Source: Microbispora sp. H11081
GTDB taxonomy: Bacteria; Actinomycetota; Actinomycetes; Streptosporangiales; Streptosporangiaceae
Reading direction: 5' to 3'
DNA: 64,000 nt
Assembly: GCF_012999535.1 (NCBI RefSeq)
Contig: NZ_JABBWV010000005.1
Span: 1 to 64,000 of the forward strand
Shown: positions 19,639 through 28,673 of the stretch, one piece after another
Layout of the letters: the number at the start of each line of letters is the position of its first letter
Numbering within the stretch: position 1 is the stretch's first letter
The notes under the pieces: generated by a model
What the model was told of the DNA's origin: nothing
What the model saw: only the letters and a program-made list of their open reading frames with translations
Database searches by the model: none
Translations under genes and position numbers: made by a program

Positions 19639-21249
19639 CTAACGCGGGCGGACCACCCGGGTCTCGTCCCAGACGGGCTCGGGCGACTCGTACACCCTGC
19701 CGTCCGACCCGAAGACGAGATAGCGGTCGAAGTCGGTCGCGAACCACCGGTCGTGCGTCACCGCCAGCACGGTGCCCTCGAAGGCGTCCAGGCCCTGTTG
19801 CAGGGCCTCGGCGCTGGCCAGGTCGAGGTTGTCGGTCGGCTCGTCGAGCAGCAGCAGCGTGGCGCCGGACAGTTCGAGCAGCAGGATCTGCAGCCGCGCC
19901 TGCTGCCCGCCCGACAACGTCTCGAACCGCTGCTCGGCGACCCGGCCCGCGAGCTCGTAGCGGGCGAGCGCCTTCATCGCCTCGTTCTTCAACCGGGCGT
20001 GCTCGGTCATGACGATCTCGCAGGGCGTACGTCCGGCCAGCTCGGGCCGCGCGTGGGTCTGGGCGAAGTGCCCGGGGACCACCCGCGCGCCGAGCCTGCA
20101 GGTCCCGGTGTGCCGCACGCCCTCCCCGGCGAGCAGCCGCAGGAAGTGCGACTTGCCTGAGCCGTTCGAGCCGAGGACGGCCACCCGCTCGCCGTACCAG
20201 ACCTCGAGGTCGAAGGGCTTCATGAGGCCGGTCAGCTCCAGGGCCTCGCAGATCACCGCCCGCTTGCCCGTACGGCCGCCGCGCAGGCGCATGCTGATGA
20301 GCTGGTCCTTGGGCGCGACCTCCGGCGGCCCCGCCTCCTCGAACCGGCGCAGCCGGGTCTGGGCGGCGTGGTAGGCGGAGGACATGCCGTCGTTGTAGGT
20401 GGCCTTCTGCTTGAGCATGGCCACCAGGCGCCTGAGCTTGGCGTGCTCCTCGTCCCAGCGCCTGCGCAGCTCGTCGAGCCGCTCGTTGCGCTCGCGCCGC
20501 GCCTGCGCGTACGTCGTGAAGCCACCGCCGTGGATCCAGACGTTGCCGGACTCGACCGTGACGATCCGGTCGGCGGCGTTGGCGAGGAGCTGGCGGTCGT
20601 GGGAGACCAGCAGCACGGTCTTGGGCGTCTCGCGCAGTGCCGTCTCCAGCCACACCTTGCCAGGCACGTCGAGGTAGTTGTCGGGCTCGTCGAGCAGCAG
20701 CACCTGGTCGGGCCCGCGCAGCAGCGCCTCCAGCACCAGCCTCTTCTGCTCGCCGCCGGAAAGCGTCGTGACCTCGCGATACTTCACCCTGTCGTACGGC
20801 GTGCCGAGTGCGGCCATCGCGCAGGCGTCCCAGAGCACCTCGATGTCGTAGCCACCGGCGTCGCCGTAGTCGGTGATCGCCTGGGCGTACCGCATCTGGG
20901 TCTTCTCGTCGTCGCGCTCCATCATCGCGAGCTCGGCGGCGTCGAGCCGTTCCGCCGCCGTCCTGACGCGCTCGGGAGCGACGCTGAGCAGCAGGTCCTG
21001 CACCGTGCGGCCGTCGCGGATGTTGCCGACGAACTGCCGCATCACCCCGAGACCACCCGAATGCGCCACGGTGCCCTCGACCGGCTGGAGATCTCCCGCG
21101 ATCATCCGGAGCAGGGTCGTCTTGCCCGCGCCGTTCGGACCGACCAGGGCCGCCTTGACGCCCTCCCCCACGCGGAACGACACGTCGTTCAGGAGCAGCC
21201 TGCCGTCCGGCAGCACATGCGTCAGATGCCCGATCTCGACGTGCCCCAC
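19639..21249 (-). CDS. ABC-F family ATP-binding protein
   Basis: The 536-aa protein has two ABC ATPase domains and no membrane segments. Domain 1 has GPNGAGKT, LSGGEQ and VLLLDEPDNYLDV; domain 2 has GSNGSGKS, LSGGQQ and LLLLDEPTDNLDL. A charged coiled linker (RRERNERLDELRRRWDEEHAKLRRL) connects them. ABC-F proteins act on the ribosome, either in translation control or in antibiotic target protection. The GTG at 21249 follows AGGAGA with 5-base spacing, while upstream codons lack family similarity. No antibiotic-resistance assignment can be made from sequence alone. Confidence 0.9.
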   Translation of the reverse strand: MGHVEIGHLTHVLPDGRLLLNDVSFRVGEGVKAALVGPNGAGKTTLLRMIAGDLQPVEGTVAHSGGLGVMRQFVGNIRDGRTVQDLLLSVAPERVRTAAERLDAAELAMMERDDEKTQMRYAQAITDYGDAGGYDIEVLWDACAMAALGTPYDRVKYREVTTLSGGEQKRLVLEALLRGPDQVLLLDEPDNYLDVPGKVWLETALRETPKTVLLVSHDRQLLANAADRIVTVESGNVWIHGGGFTTYAQARRERNERLDELRRRWDEEHAKLRRLVAMLKQKATYNDGMSSAYHAAQTRLRRFEEAGPPEVAPKDQLISMRLRGGRTGKRAVICEALELTGLMKPFDLEVWYGERVAVLGSNGSGKSHFLRLLAGEGVRHTGTCRLGARVVPGHFAQTHARPELAGRTPCEIVMTEHARLKNEAMKALARYELAGRVAEQRFETLSGGQQARLQILLLELSGATLLLLDEPTDNLDLASAEALQQGLDAFEGTVLAVTHDRWFATDFDRYLVFGSDGRVYESPEPVWDETRVVRPR

Positions 21250-21484
21250 CGGAATCTCCTGCTCGGTTATGTTCGTGCGCTTCCAGCGCAGGCTACTCAC
21301 CGCTTCCGCATGCGGCATCTCGTTTTTGCACCGGCCGCGCGCCGAGACGAGATCGGCGATGCCTACGCCGGCCGAGGAACCGGCCCGTCGCGAAAGGATG
21401 GCAAGACCGCATTCTTGCGGATCCACGCCCGGACGGCCGCCCACACAATGACGCTGACGACTTCTCCGGCGGCAGGGGTGCGCG

Positions 21485-22801
21485 ATGGGACGCAAGGCCG
21501 GTCACGCCGTGGTACTCGGGGCGAGCATGGGCGGTCTGCTCGCCGCACGGGCGCTCAGCGAGACGTACGCCCGGGTGACGCTGCTGGAGCGGGACGAGCT
21601 CCCCGCCGAGCCGCTGAACCGGCGCGGCGTGCCGCAGGGCCGGCACGTCCACGTCCTGCTCCCGCGCGGTTCCGAGGTCCTCTGCTCGTTCTTCCCGGGT
21701 CTCGCCGGCGAGCTCGGCCTGGCCGGGGTGCCGCACACCCAGCTGGCCCGGCAGATCAGGTTCGTCGTCTCCGGCCACCGTCTGACCCGCGGCCGCCCCG
21801 GGCCGCTCATGCTCCAGCCCACCCGCGCCACCTTGGAACACGCCGTACGCCGCCGGGTCGCCACCCTGCCCGGCGTGGAGTTCGTCCAGGGCTGCGACGT
21901 CTCCGGCCTGGTCGCCTCCGCGGGCCGGGTCACCGGCGCCCGCTTCGTCCGGCGCTCCGGCTCCGGCGGTCAGGAGGAGACCGTCGAGGCCGACCTGGTG
22001 ATCGACGCACTCGGCCGGTCGGGCCGGTCCGTCGAATGGGTCTCGCGGCTGGGCTATCCCGCCCCGGCGGAGGAGCGCATCAAGGTGGGCATCAAATACG
22101 TCAGCTGCTTCTTCCGCACACCCCCCGGCGCCCTCGCGCCCGAGCAGGGCGTCCTGGTCGGCCCGGTCCCCGGCCGTACGCGCGCGATGGCCTTCATGGC
22201 GTGCGAGGGAGACCGCTGGCTGCTCACCGTCGCCGGCATGGCGGGCGACCACCCGCCCACCGATCCGGACGCGCTGGTCGACTTCGCCGGCACCATCGCC
22301 CCACGCGACGTGCACGACGTCATCGTGAGGTCGGAGCGCCTCTCCTACCCGGTCACCCATGCCTTTCCCTCCAGCGTCCGCAGGCGGTACGAGAAGCTGT
22401 CCGCGTACCCGGAGGGTCTGCTCGTCTTCGGCGACGGCCTGTGCAGCTTCAACCCCATCTACGGCCAGGGGATGACCGTGGCGTCCCTGCAGGCCGAGGC
22501 CCTGCGGGCCTGCCTCGCGGCCGGGCGCGGCGACCTCGCGCGCCGCTTCTACCGCGCGGCCGCCAAGGTCGTCGATCCGGCCTGGCAGCTGTCCGCCGTC
22601 GGCGACCTGGCCCTGCCCGAGATCACCGGCTCCCGCCCGCTCCTCACCCGCCTGATCAACCGCTACGTGTCGAGACTGCACCGCGTGGGCGCGACCGACG
22701 CGGCCGTGGCCGACGCCTTCTGGCGCGTGGCGGGCTACCTCGACCCGACCCCGGCCCTGCTGCGTCCCCGCGTCGCCCTGCGTGTCCTCACCCGGGGATA
22801 G
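21485..22801 (+). CDS. FAD-dependent oxidoreductase / monooxygenase-like flavoprotein
   Basis: The 438-aa protein has the FAD dinucleotide fold VVLGASMGGLLAARALSE at the N-terminus and ends the cofactor site with LLVFGDGLCSFNPIYGQGMTVASLQAEAL, the GD motif of aromatic hydroxylase and geranylgeranyl-reductase relatives. The region RGVPQGRHVHVLLPRG and the AMAFMACEGDRWLLT segment fit actinobacterial FAD monooxygenase-like proteins. The substrate is unknown. It begins a same-strand set with an adenylating ligase and an aldehyde dehydrogenase after a 219-base gap, so a role in making or modifying the same small molecule is possible. Confidence 0.82.
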   Translation: MGRKAGHAVVLGASMGGLLAARALSETYARVTLLERDELPAEPLNRRGVPQGRHVHVLLPRGSEVLCSFFPGLAGELGLAGVPHTQLARQIRFVVSGHRLTRGRPGPLMLQPTRATLEHAVRRRVATLPGVEFVQGCDVSGLVASAGRVTGARFVRRSGSGGQEETVEADLVIDALGRSGRSVEWVSRLGYPAPAEERIKVGIKYVSCFFRTPPGALAPEQGVLVGPVPGRTRAMAFMACEGDRWLLTVAGMAGDHPPTDPDALVDFAGTIAPRDVHDVIVRSERLSYPVTHAFPSSVRRRYEKLSAYPEGLLVFGDGLCSFNPIYGQGMTVASLQAEALRACLAAGRGDLARRFYRAAAKVVDPAWQLSAVGDLALPEITGSRPLLTRLINRYVSRLHRVGATDAAVADAFWRVAGYLDPTPALLRPRVALRVLTRG

Positions 22802-23020
22802 GCCGTGCGGCCGTGATCGGCAGGGCGGGTGTGCCCGAAGTGCCAGGCGGCGACCCGCAGGAGCCCGGGGCCGGTCCTGGCAGCGGACCTCCCCGCGGCC
22901 CTGACTCCCGCGTACGGCCCGTGCAGGCTTTTGCCCATGACCGGAATCTCTTGACCCGATGGCGAATCGCACGGAAATAGCCTTGCTTTTCAGGGCATTT
23001 CCAAGCCAAAGGGGCGGGAG

Positions 23021-24115
23021 ATGGCAACAGAACAGATCCTCGACTGCCCGCTCGACCAGGTCCCGGATGGCCCGGAGTACATCGAGGCCGCCATGCGGTG
23101 GCATTTCAGCCCCGAGACCGGCTCGCCGTTCTGGCTCGAACGGGCCAAGACGCTCGGCTTCGACCCGCGCGAGGACGTGCGCACCCTGGACGATCTGCGC
23201 CGGTTCCCCAACGTCGCCAACGAACTGCGCGACGTCCGGGTGGATGACCTGATCCCCCGGGGGTACGGCGCGGACGCGGACGTGGTCGGCGTGTACGAGA
23301 GCGGCGGCACGACCGGGCCGCCCAAGCGCGTCGTGCTGCTGCGCGACTGGATGGACCGGCTGGCGCACAGGACAGAACTGGACCTGCGGGCCAGGGGGTA
23401 CCCCGAGGACGGGCACTGGCTTTACCTCGGGCCGACCGGGCCGCACATCCTCGGCGAGATGGTCCGCCGGCAGGCCGCGCGGCGCGGCGGCATCCGGTTC
23501 ACGATCGACATCGACCCCCGGTGGGTGAAGCGATGCATCGCCGAGAACCGCTGCGACGAGGCCGAGCGCTACGCCGAGCACCTGATCGACCAGAGCGCCC
23601 ACATCCTGCGGAGCCAGGACGTGCGGGTGCTGGTGACCACGCCCCCGCTGCTGACCCGGCTCGCCCGCAGGGACGCGCTCGTCGACCTGATCAACTCGAA
23701 GATCGCCGCGATCAGCTGGGGCGGGGCCAGCATGGACCCCGACACCCGCTATCTGCTCCGCACCGAGGTGTTCCCCGGCGTCAAGCTGTACGGCACGTAC
23801 GGCAGCACGATGATCCTCGGCGGCGTGCCCGAGCGCGTCACGGCGCCGGACGAGGACATCGTCATCTTCGACACGTTCTCGCCCTACATCATGTTCTCGG
23901 TGGTGGACCGGGAGACCGGCGAGGCCGTCCGGTACGGCGACCGCGGCCAGGTGGTGATGCACCACGTCAGCAAGAGCTTCCTGCTGCCCAACAACCTCGA
24001 ACGCGACCTCGCCACCTGCGTGGCGCCGCCGCCCGGCCAGATGGGCGACTCGGTCGCCGAGGTCGGGCCGCTTCCGGTCTTCGACGACCAACCGGTCATC
24101 GAGGGGGTGTACTAG
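23021..24115 (+). CDS. short AMP-forming ligase (EhpF-like, phenazine-type adenylating enzyme)
   Basis: The 364-aa protein is an adenylate-forming enzyme, shorter than the usual 500-aa ANL ligases and without the normal full C-terminal lid. The ATP loop motif YESGGTTGPPKRVVLL (about residues 90-105) and the AISWGGASMDPDTRYLL and YGTYGSTMILGG segments are visible. Among known families it most resembles EhpF, which activates a phenazine dicarboxylate. It ends exactly where the aldehyde dehydrogenase gene begins, so the pair may activate and then reduce a carboxylic acid. Start ATG follows AAGGGG. Substrate is inference. Confidence 0.8.
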   Translation: MATEQILDCPLDQVPDGPEYIEAAMRWHFSPETGSPFWLERAKTLGFDPREDVRTLDDLRRFPNVANELRDVRVDDLIPRGYGADADVVGVYESGGTTGPPKRVVLLRDWMDRLAHRTELDLRARGYPEDGHWLYLGPTGPHILGEMVRRQAARRGGIRFTIDIDPRWVKRCIAENRCDEAERYAEHLIDQSAHILRSQDVRVLVTTPPLLTRLARRDALVDLINSKIAAISWGGASMDPDTRYLLRTEVFPGVKLYGTYGSTMILGGVPERVTAPDEDIVIFDTFSPYIMFSVVDRETGEAVRYGDRGQVVMHHVSKSFLLPNNLERDLATCVAPPPGQMGDSVAEVGPLPVFDDQPVIEGVY

Positions 24116-25486
24116 ATGGAGGAGCCGATCCTCCTCGACGCCCTGGGCGCGGGCGGGCCGTACCACAGCCGCGTCCGGCGGACGATCACGGATCTGACCG
24201 GGACGCCCGTCGCGGAGCTGAGCCTGGTGCCGCGGCTGTTCGTCCAGCGGACGATGGCGGCCCTGCGGGGCGCGCGGACCCTGCCGCCGCACGACCGCGC
24301 CTCGGCCCTCGCCCGCGCGGGACGGCTGTTCGCGACCGGCACGGTGGCCGGCCTCCCCGCTGAGGAGTATCAGCACATCGTCAGCCGCGTCTCGGGCATG
24401 CCGATCGCGGTGGTGCGCTCGGCGACCGCGGGCATCGGGCGGCGGACCCGCGACGCGTACCGCATCACCAGGCACGCCCGGCCCCAGGGCGCGGTGGACG
24501 ACTGGCGCGACCCGCTCACCTGCGACGGCCACGCGGTCTGGACCCGGCGCGGCGACGTCTTCGCCGTACACGCCGCGGGCAACCACCCGGGGGTGCACTC
24601 GCTGTGGCTGCAGGCCCTGGCGCTCGGCTACCGGGTCGCGGTGCGGCCCTCGCGGCGTGAGCCGTTCACGCCGCACCGCCTGATCACGGCGCTGCGGGAG
24701 TCCGGGTTCGGCGAGGACCAGGTGGTGCTCCTGCCGACCGACTACGCCGTCGCCGACGACATCATCCGCGACGCGGACCTCGCCATGGTGTACGGCGGCC
24801 AGGAGGTGGTGAGCAAGTACGGCAACGACGTCAATGTGCTGCCACAGGGCCCGGGACGGTCCAAGATCCTGCTCACCGGCGAGGACTGGAAGCCGCATCT
24901 GGGCACGATCGTGGACTCGGTCAGCGCCTTCGGCGGGACGGCCTGCGTGAACGCGACCGCTGTCTTGGTGGAGGGTGATCCCGCGCCGGTGGCCGAGGCC
25001 GTCGCGGAACGGCTCTCCGCGATCCCGAGCCTGCCTCCCGAGGACGACGGCGCGGTGCTGCCCCTCCAGCCGGTCGCGGACGCCCGCGCGATCGAGAAGT
25101 ATCTGCTCGACCACATGGACGGCGCTACGCCGGTGCTCGGCGGCGACGGCGTGGTGGACGAACTGGGCGACGGCAGCGCGGTGCTGCGCCCCGCCGTCTT
25201 CCTGGTGGACCGGCCGGACGCGCCGCAGACGGGCCTTGAGTTGTCGTTCCCGTGCGTGTGGTTCGCGCCCTGGAGCCGGGCGGACGGCATCGAGCCGCTG
25301 CGGAACACGCTCGTGCTCACCGCGATCACGTCGGACGACGCCCTGATCGACCGGCTCGTGGAGGAACCGTCGATCAGGAACGTCTACCTGGGCGACACCC
25401 CCACCTATCTGATGCCGCCGTGGGTCCCGCACGACGCCTACCTGGGTGAGTTCCTTATGCGTACGAAAGGCGTCATCCGCACTTAA
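24116..25486 (+). CDS. aldehyde dehydrogenase / acyl reductase (EhpG- or LuxC-like)
   Basis: The 456-aa protein has an aldehyde dehydrogenase fold. The cofactor region is FAVHAAGNHPGVHSLWLQAL, with RPSRREPFTPHRL after it. The catalytic Cys is Cys277 in FGGTACVNATAV, and the C-terminal part contains GLELSFPCVWFAPW. The ATG directly follows the ligase stop TAG. By analogy with EhpF/EhpG and LuxC, it could reduce the activated acyl group made by its neighbour to an aldehyde. No carrier or thioesterase gene is nearby. Exact substrate unknown. Confidence 0.82.
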   Translation: MEEPILLDALGAGGPYHSRVRRTITDLTGTPVAELSLVPRLFVQRTMAALRGARTLPPHDRASALARAGRLFATGTVAGLPAEEYQHIVSRVSGMPIAVVRSATAGIGRRTRDAYRITRHARPQGAVDDWRDPLTCDGHAVWTRRGDVFAVHAAGNHPGVHSLWLQALALGYRVAVRPSRREPFTPHRLITALRESGFGEDQVVLLPTDYAVADDIIRDADLAMVYGGQEVVSKYGNDVNVLPQGPGRSKILLTGEDWKPHLGTIVDSVSAFGGTACVNATAVLVEGDPAPVAEAVAERLSAIPSLPPEDDGAVLPLQPVADARAIEKYLLDHMDGATPVLGGDGVVDELGDGSAVLRPAVFLVDRPDAPQTGLELSFPCVWFAPWSRADGIEPLRNTLVLTAITSDDALIDRLVEEPSIRNVYLGDTPTYLMPPWVPHDAYLGEFLMRTKGVIRT

Positions 25487-25517
25487 AGGAGTGTCAAATG
25501 CCCAGTAGATTCTGGGC

Positions 25518-26642
25518 ATGCTCGGGACGACACGATGGCGGCGCCGCCTGCTGTGGACCTCGGCCGTCGTCCTGGTGCTCGCGGTGGCGGCCCTCGGCGG
25601 CGCGGGCTGGTACTACTCCGGGCTCGTGATCGACCCCGTCCACACCCCCTCCTATCCCCTTGAAGTGACGGCCGTCAGCGGCGACCAGGTCACGATCAAG
25701 GGCGGCTCCGACACGGACTCCCCCGGAACGTACGGCCTGACCTGGGCGGACGGCAACGCCATCCTGGGACCGGCGATGGCGTCCGGGGCCGGCACGGTGA
25801 CGAGGAAGGTCACCGAGGTCGTCCGCGGCGAGCTGCGTCCGGGGGTGCGCGCCTACTTCGACCGCTGGATGTGGGGGCACGCGACCCCGGCCGCCGCCGG
25901 CGTGCCGTACCGGGACGTGAAGATCCCCTCGCCGCTCGGCGACTTCCCCGGCTGGCTGACCGAGGGCGCCTCGGCGACCTGGGTGATCGCCGTGCACGGC
26001 CGCAACGCCGGCCCGGCGGAGGCCCTGCGCGTGCTGCCGGTCTTCCACAGCCTGGGGATGCCGGTGCTGGGCATCACCTACCGCAACGACGAGGACGCCC
26101 CGGCGAGCCCCGACGGCAAGCTCCACCTCGGCGCCTCCGAATGGCAGGACGTGGCCGCGGCCATCACGTACGCCAGGAAGCAGGGTGCGACCGGCATCGT
26201 CCTGTACGGCTGGTCGATGGGCGGGGGCATCGTGCCGATGACCGTGCGCAAGCTGCCCGGCGAGCCGATCAAGGCGATGATCCTCGACAGCCCGGTCATC
26301 GACTGGCGGGCGCCGATCGCCCTCGGGGCCGAGCAGATGGGCGTGCCCGGCTTCCTCGTGACGGTGGGCCAGTGGTTCGTCGAGCGGCGCACCGGCGTGT
26401 CGCTGGACGACGTCGACCACCTGCGGCACGCCCGCGAGTTCCGGGTCCCCACGCTGGTCTTCGTGGACGACGGCGACGCGACCGTTCCGGTCGGCCCGGC
26501 GCTGCGGTTCGCCGAGGCCCGCCCCGACATCGTCAGGCTCGTACGGACGAGCGGCGGCGGGCACACCGGCTCCTGGAACGCCGACCCGGGGCGTTACGAG
26601 CGGGAGTTGAAGGAGTTCGTCTCGTCGATCAGCTCGGGATGA
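25518..26642 (+). CDS. membrane-anchored alpha/beta hydrolase
   Basis: The 374-aa protein has a single N-terminal membrane segment (about 10-33), then a beta-rich region, then an alpha/beta hydrolase domain (about 120-374). The nucleophile is Ser233 in GWSMGGG, and the acid/His residues are likely in VDDGDATVP and GGGHTGSWNADP. It is likely an extracytoplasmic esterase or peptidase-like enzyme; the substrate is unknown. It lies 31 bp downstream of the aldehyde dehydrogenase and may be co-transcribed. Its 3' end overlaps the convergent GNAT gene by 14 bp. Confidence 0.87.
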   Translation: MLGTTRWRRRLLWTSAVVLVLAVAALGGAGWYYSGLVIDPVHTPSYPLEVTAVSGDQVTIKGGSDTDSPGTYGLTWADGNAILGPAMASGAGTVTRKVTEVVRGELRPGVRAYFDRWMWGHATPAAAGVPYRDVKIPSPLGDFPGWLTEGASATWVIAVHGRNAGPAEALRVLPVFHSLGMPVLGITYRNDEDAPASPDGKLHLGASEWQDVAAAITYARKQGATGIVLYGWSMGGGIVPMTVRKLPGEPIKAMILDSPVIDWRAPIALGAEQMGVPGFLVTVGQWFVERRTGVSLDDVDHLRHAREFRVPTLVFVDDGDATVPVGPALRFAEARPDIVRLVRTSGGGHTGSWNADPGRYERELKEFVSSISSG

Positions 26643-27408
26643 CGAGGGTCATCGAACTCCTGACCAGGGTGAAGCCGAGCCGTTCGTACACGCGTCTGGC
26701 CGGGTTGCCCTCGCTCACGGCCAGGCCCAGCCGCTCGTATCCGGCGTCCGCAGCCCTCGTCCGCACGGCGGCGAGCATGCGGGCGCCGAGGCCGGACGGC
26801 GTGCGCGCGGGATCGCGGAAGACCTCGGCCACCCAGGGCCGGTCGTGGAAGAAGGTCACCAGGACGCCGCCTCCCACCGAGTCGTCCGCGTCCACGGCGA
26901 GCAGGCTGCACGGCAGGATCTCGCCGATGATCCTCCCGGCCAGCAGCGGGCCGAGGACGTCGCGCAGCGCGGCGTCGTCGTCCATGGCCCTGTGGTCGGG
27001 GTGGCTCCGCGGGTAGGCCGCCCGCCACGCCGCGAACACGTCCTCGGCGGACCGGTCGCAGGGCACGAACCGGAAGCCGTCGGGCGCCCCCTCCTCGGCG
27101 TACGGCGCCGTGCTCAGCTCGCAGGTCATCTCGTGCGCGTGCCGCGTGATCCGGGCGCCGCGCGCGATGAGTTCCTCGCCCAGGCCGACCGGCCCCGCGA
27201 CCGCCCAGCCCCGCAGGTTCGTCATCACGGCTTCGGCCGCGCCGGGGCCGAGGACCTCGATCAGGTCGGCGCACGGCCGCCCGTTCCGCCGGTCTTCGAC
27301 ATAACTGATGGCCGGGACGCCGTCCGGCCCGGCCAGGATCACTCGCTCCACGGAGGGAGGCTTTCGCGGCGCCGGCGACGTGGGCAAGTGCTTTTCCGCG
27401 GACGGCAC
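26629..27408 (-). CDS. GNAT family N-acetyltransferase
   Basis: The 259-aa protein has a C-terminal GNAT domain (about 125-255), with the acetyl-CoA loop in TPSGLGARMLAAVRTRAAD and the family ending AVSEGNPARRVYERLGFTLV. The N-terminal 110 residues are a less typical half that may be a second, degenerate acetyltransferase fold. Target unknown. The GTG at 27408 is only 2 bases after GGAGG, which is poor spacing; GTG at 27348 is an alternative. The gene converges on and overlaps the hydrolase gene. Confidence 0.82.
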   Translation of the reverse strand: MPSAEKHLPTSPAPRKPPSVERVILAGPDGVPAISYVEDRRNGRPCADLIEVLGPGAAEAVMTNLRGWAVAGPVGLGEELIARGARITRHAHEMTCELSTAPYAEEGAPDGFRFVPCDRSAEDVFAAWRAAYPRSHPDHRAMDDDAALRDVLGPLLAGRIIGEILPCSLLAVDADDSVGGGVLVTFFHDRPWVAEVFRDPARTPSGLGARMLAAVRTRAADAGYERLGLAVSEGNPARRVYERLGFTLVRSSMTLVIPS

Positions 27409-27764
27409 GTCCTCCGAGGTCGAGCACCGGTCAGAAAGAACGCCGGAAAAAGATGGCGTGGCCCGGGAACATCAGGGGCGGGGACGTGGTTGGATGAAGC
27501 GTGGCCGGTGTGCAGGTGTCCCCGGGCCTCACCTAATTTGCCTTCGCGGACTACCGTTCGGCTGGAGCCGCGTTGTGCCTTTCGCCGAGAGGCGACCCGG
27601 CACCGGCACCACACGTGCGGGACCCCGGCAGGAGATCCTCCTGCCGGGGTCCTGGCGTCTGCGGGGCCGTCCCGCCAGGTGCGCGGGCCCACCGAGCCCT
27701 GCGGATGCCGTATCTCTTACTTCTCGTAGCCGGTTGTGTCAGCCGATGTTGAAAAAATGCGACC
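27409..27764. other. gap between divergent genes, with strong hairpin
   Basis: No convincing gene is seen. The region has upstream sequences for the GNAT gene on the left and the methyltransferase on the right. The main feature is the perfect hairpin at 27621-27651, listed separately. Transcription from within this gap that ends at the hairpin would yield a small RNA, but no promoter is obvious. Confidence 0.5.
27621..27651. terminator. perfect 14-bp hairpin with 3-base loop
   Basis: GACCCCGGCAGGAG pairs perfectly with CTCCTGCCGGGGTC across a loop of ATC, extending by one more G-C pair outward on each side. It has no T run, as is usual for actinobacterial stem terminators. It stands between genes that diverge from it, so it does not follow either neighbour; it could terminate a small RNA or attenuate the methyltransferase transcript. 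Confidence 0.75.
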
Positions 27765-28421
27765 ATGCCCGACTTTGATCCCCAGTCGATCGCCTCCTAC
27801 TGGGACGCGAAGGCCGACACCTTCGACCAGGAAGCCGACCACGGACTGCACGACCTGCGGGTCCGCGCGGCCTGGGCGGTACGGCTGCGCTCCTGGATGC
27901 CGAGCCCTCCTGCCGACGTCCTCGACCTCGGCTGCGGCACGGGTTCGCTCATGCTGCTGCTGGCCGAGCAGGGACACCGCCCGGTGGGCGTGGACCTGTC
28001 TCCCCGGATGGCCGAGGCGGCCCGGCGCAAGCTCACCACCGCGGGCTTCGACACCCCCGTGCTCACCGGTGACGCGAGCGACCCGCCCGCGTCCGCGGGA
28101 GCCTCCTTCGATGTCGTCCTGGTCCGCCACCTGCTGTGGACCCTGCCCACGCCGGAACGCGCCCTGCGCACGTGGCTGCGCCTGCTGCGCCCGGACGGCC
28201 GGCTGATCCTCATCGAGGGCAACTGGCGGGCCTCCGGCGACGGCCCGCCGTACGTGCCGGGCGCCGGCTCTCTGCCCTGGCTCGGCGGGGTGAGCGCCGG
28301 GCCACTCGAGGAGGTGCTGCGGCCGTACGCCGCGAGCGTGCGGGCGGAGCCGCTGACAGATCCCGTGCTGTGGGGCAAACCCGTCCACGACGAACGCTAC
28401 GTGGTCATCGCCCACCGCTGA
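27765..28421 (+). CDS. class I SAM-dependent methyltransferase
   Basis: The 218-aa protein has the SAM-binding motif VLDLGCGTGSLML (about 51-63), then GVDLSPRM with the ribose-binding Asp, and the LRPDGRLILIEGNW post-motif. It resembles the Methyltransf_11 family. The substrate is unknown. There is no ribosome site before the ATG (MPDFDPQS), so the mRNA may be leaderless. It stands alone on the plus strand with a 252-base gap before the repeat protein. Confidence 0.85.
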   Translation: MPDFDPQSIASYWDAKADTFDQEADHGLHDLRVRAAWAVRLRSWMPSPPADVLDLGCGTGSLMLLLAEQGHRPVGVDLSPRMAEAARRKLTTAGFDTPVLTGDASDPPASAGASFDVVLVRHLLWTLPTPERALRTWLRLLRPDGRLILIEGNWRASGDGPPYVPGAGSLPWLGGVSAGPLEEVLRPYAASVRAEPLTDPVLWGKPVHDERYVVIAHR

Positions 28422-28644
28422 GCGGCTCTTTCCGGAAGAACATGCAACACCGAATGTGTAAACGTGTCGGCACGATTGAAAACCCATCGTTCCCGGAAGA
28501 GGGCGGCAAAACGGAGCCCGGTCATCGGCCGCGCCTCCGATAGCCACCCCCATCGCCGCATACGGAATGCGACAGCGAACCTCCCGGGACGAGTCAACTC
28601 GCCTGGACGGGCTCCGGCCGCGGTGCCAAGGATTGAGATGCGAC

Positions 28645-28659
28645 CCGATCGCTGATCGG
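28645..28659 (+). promoter_or_regulatory. inverted repeat next to the ribosome site
   Basis: CCGATC-GCT-GATCGG lies immediately before the GAGGAG ribosome site of the repeat protein gene. It may be an operator or a leader hairpin that affects translation start. This is inference. Confidence 0.35.
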
Positions 28660-28673
28660 AGAGGAGTATCTCT

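Noticed and set aside
21293..25519. A very long open frame on the minus strand (over 1,400 codons) opposite the flavoprotein, ligase and dehydrogenase genes
   Set aside because: It has the Arg/His/Asp/Gly-rich makeup of a high-GC antisense shadow; the three plus-strand genes have clear family motifs and ribosome sites.
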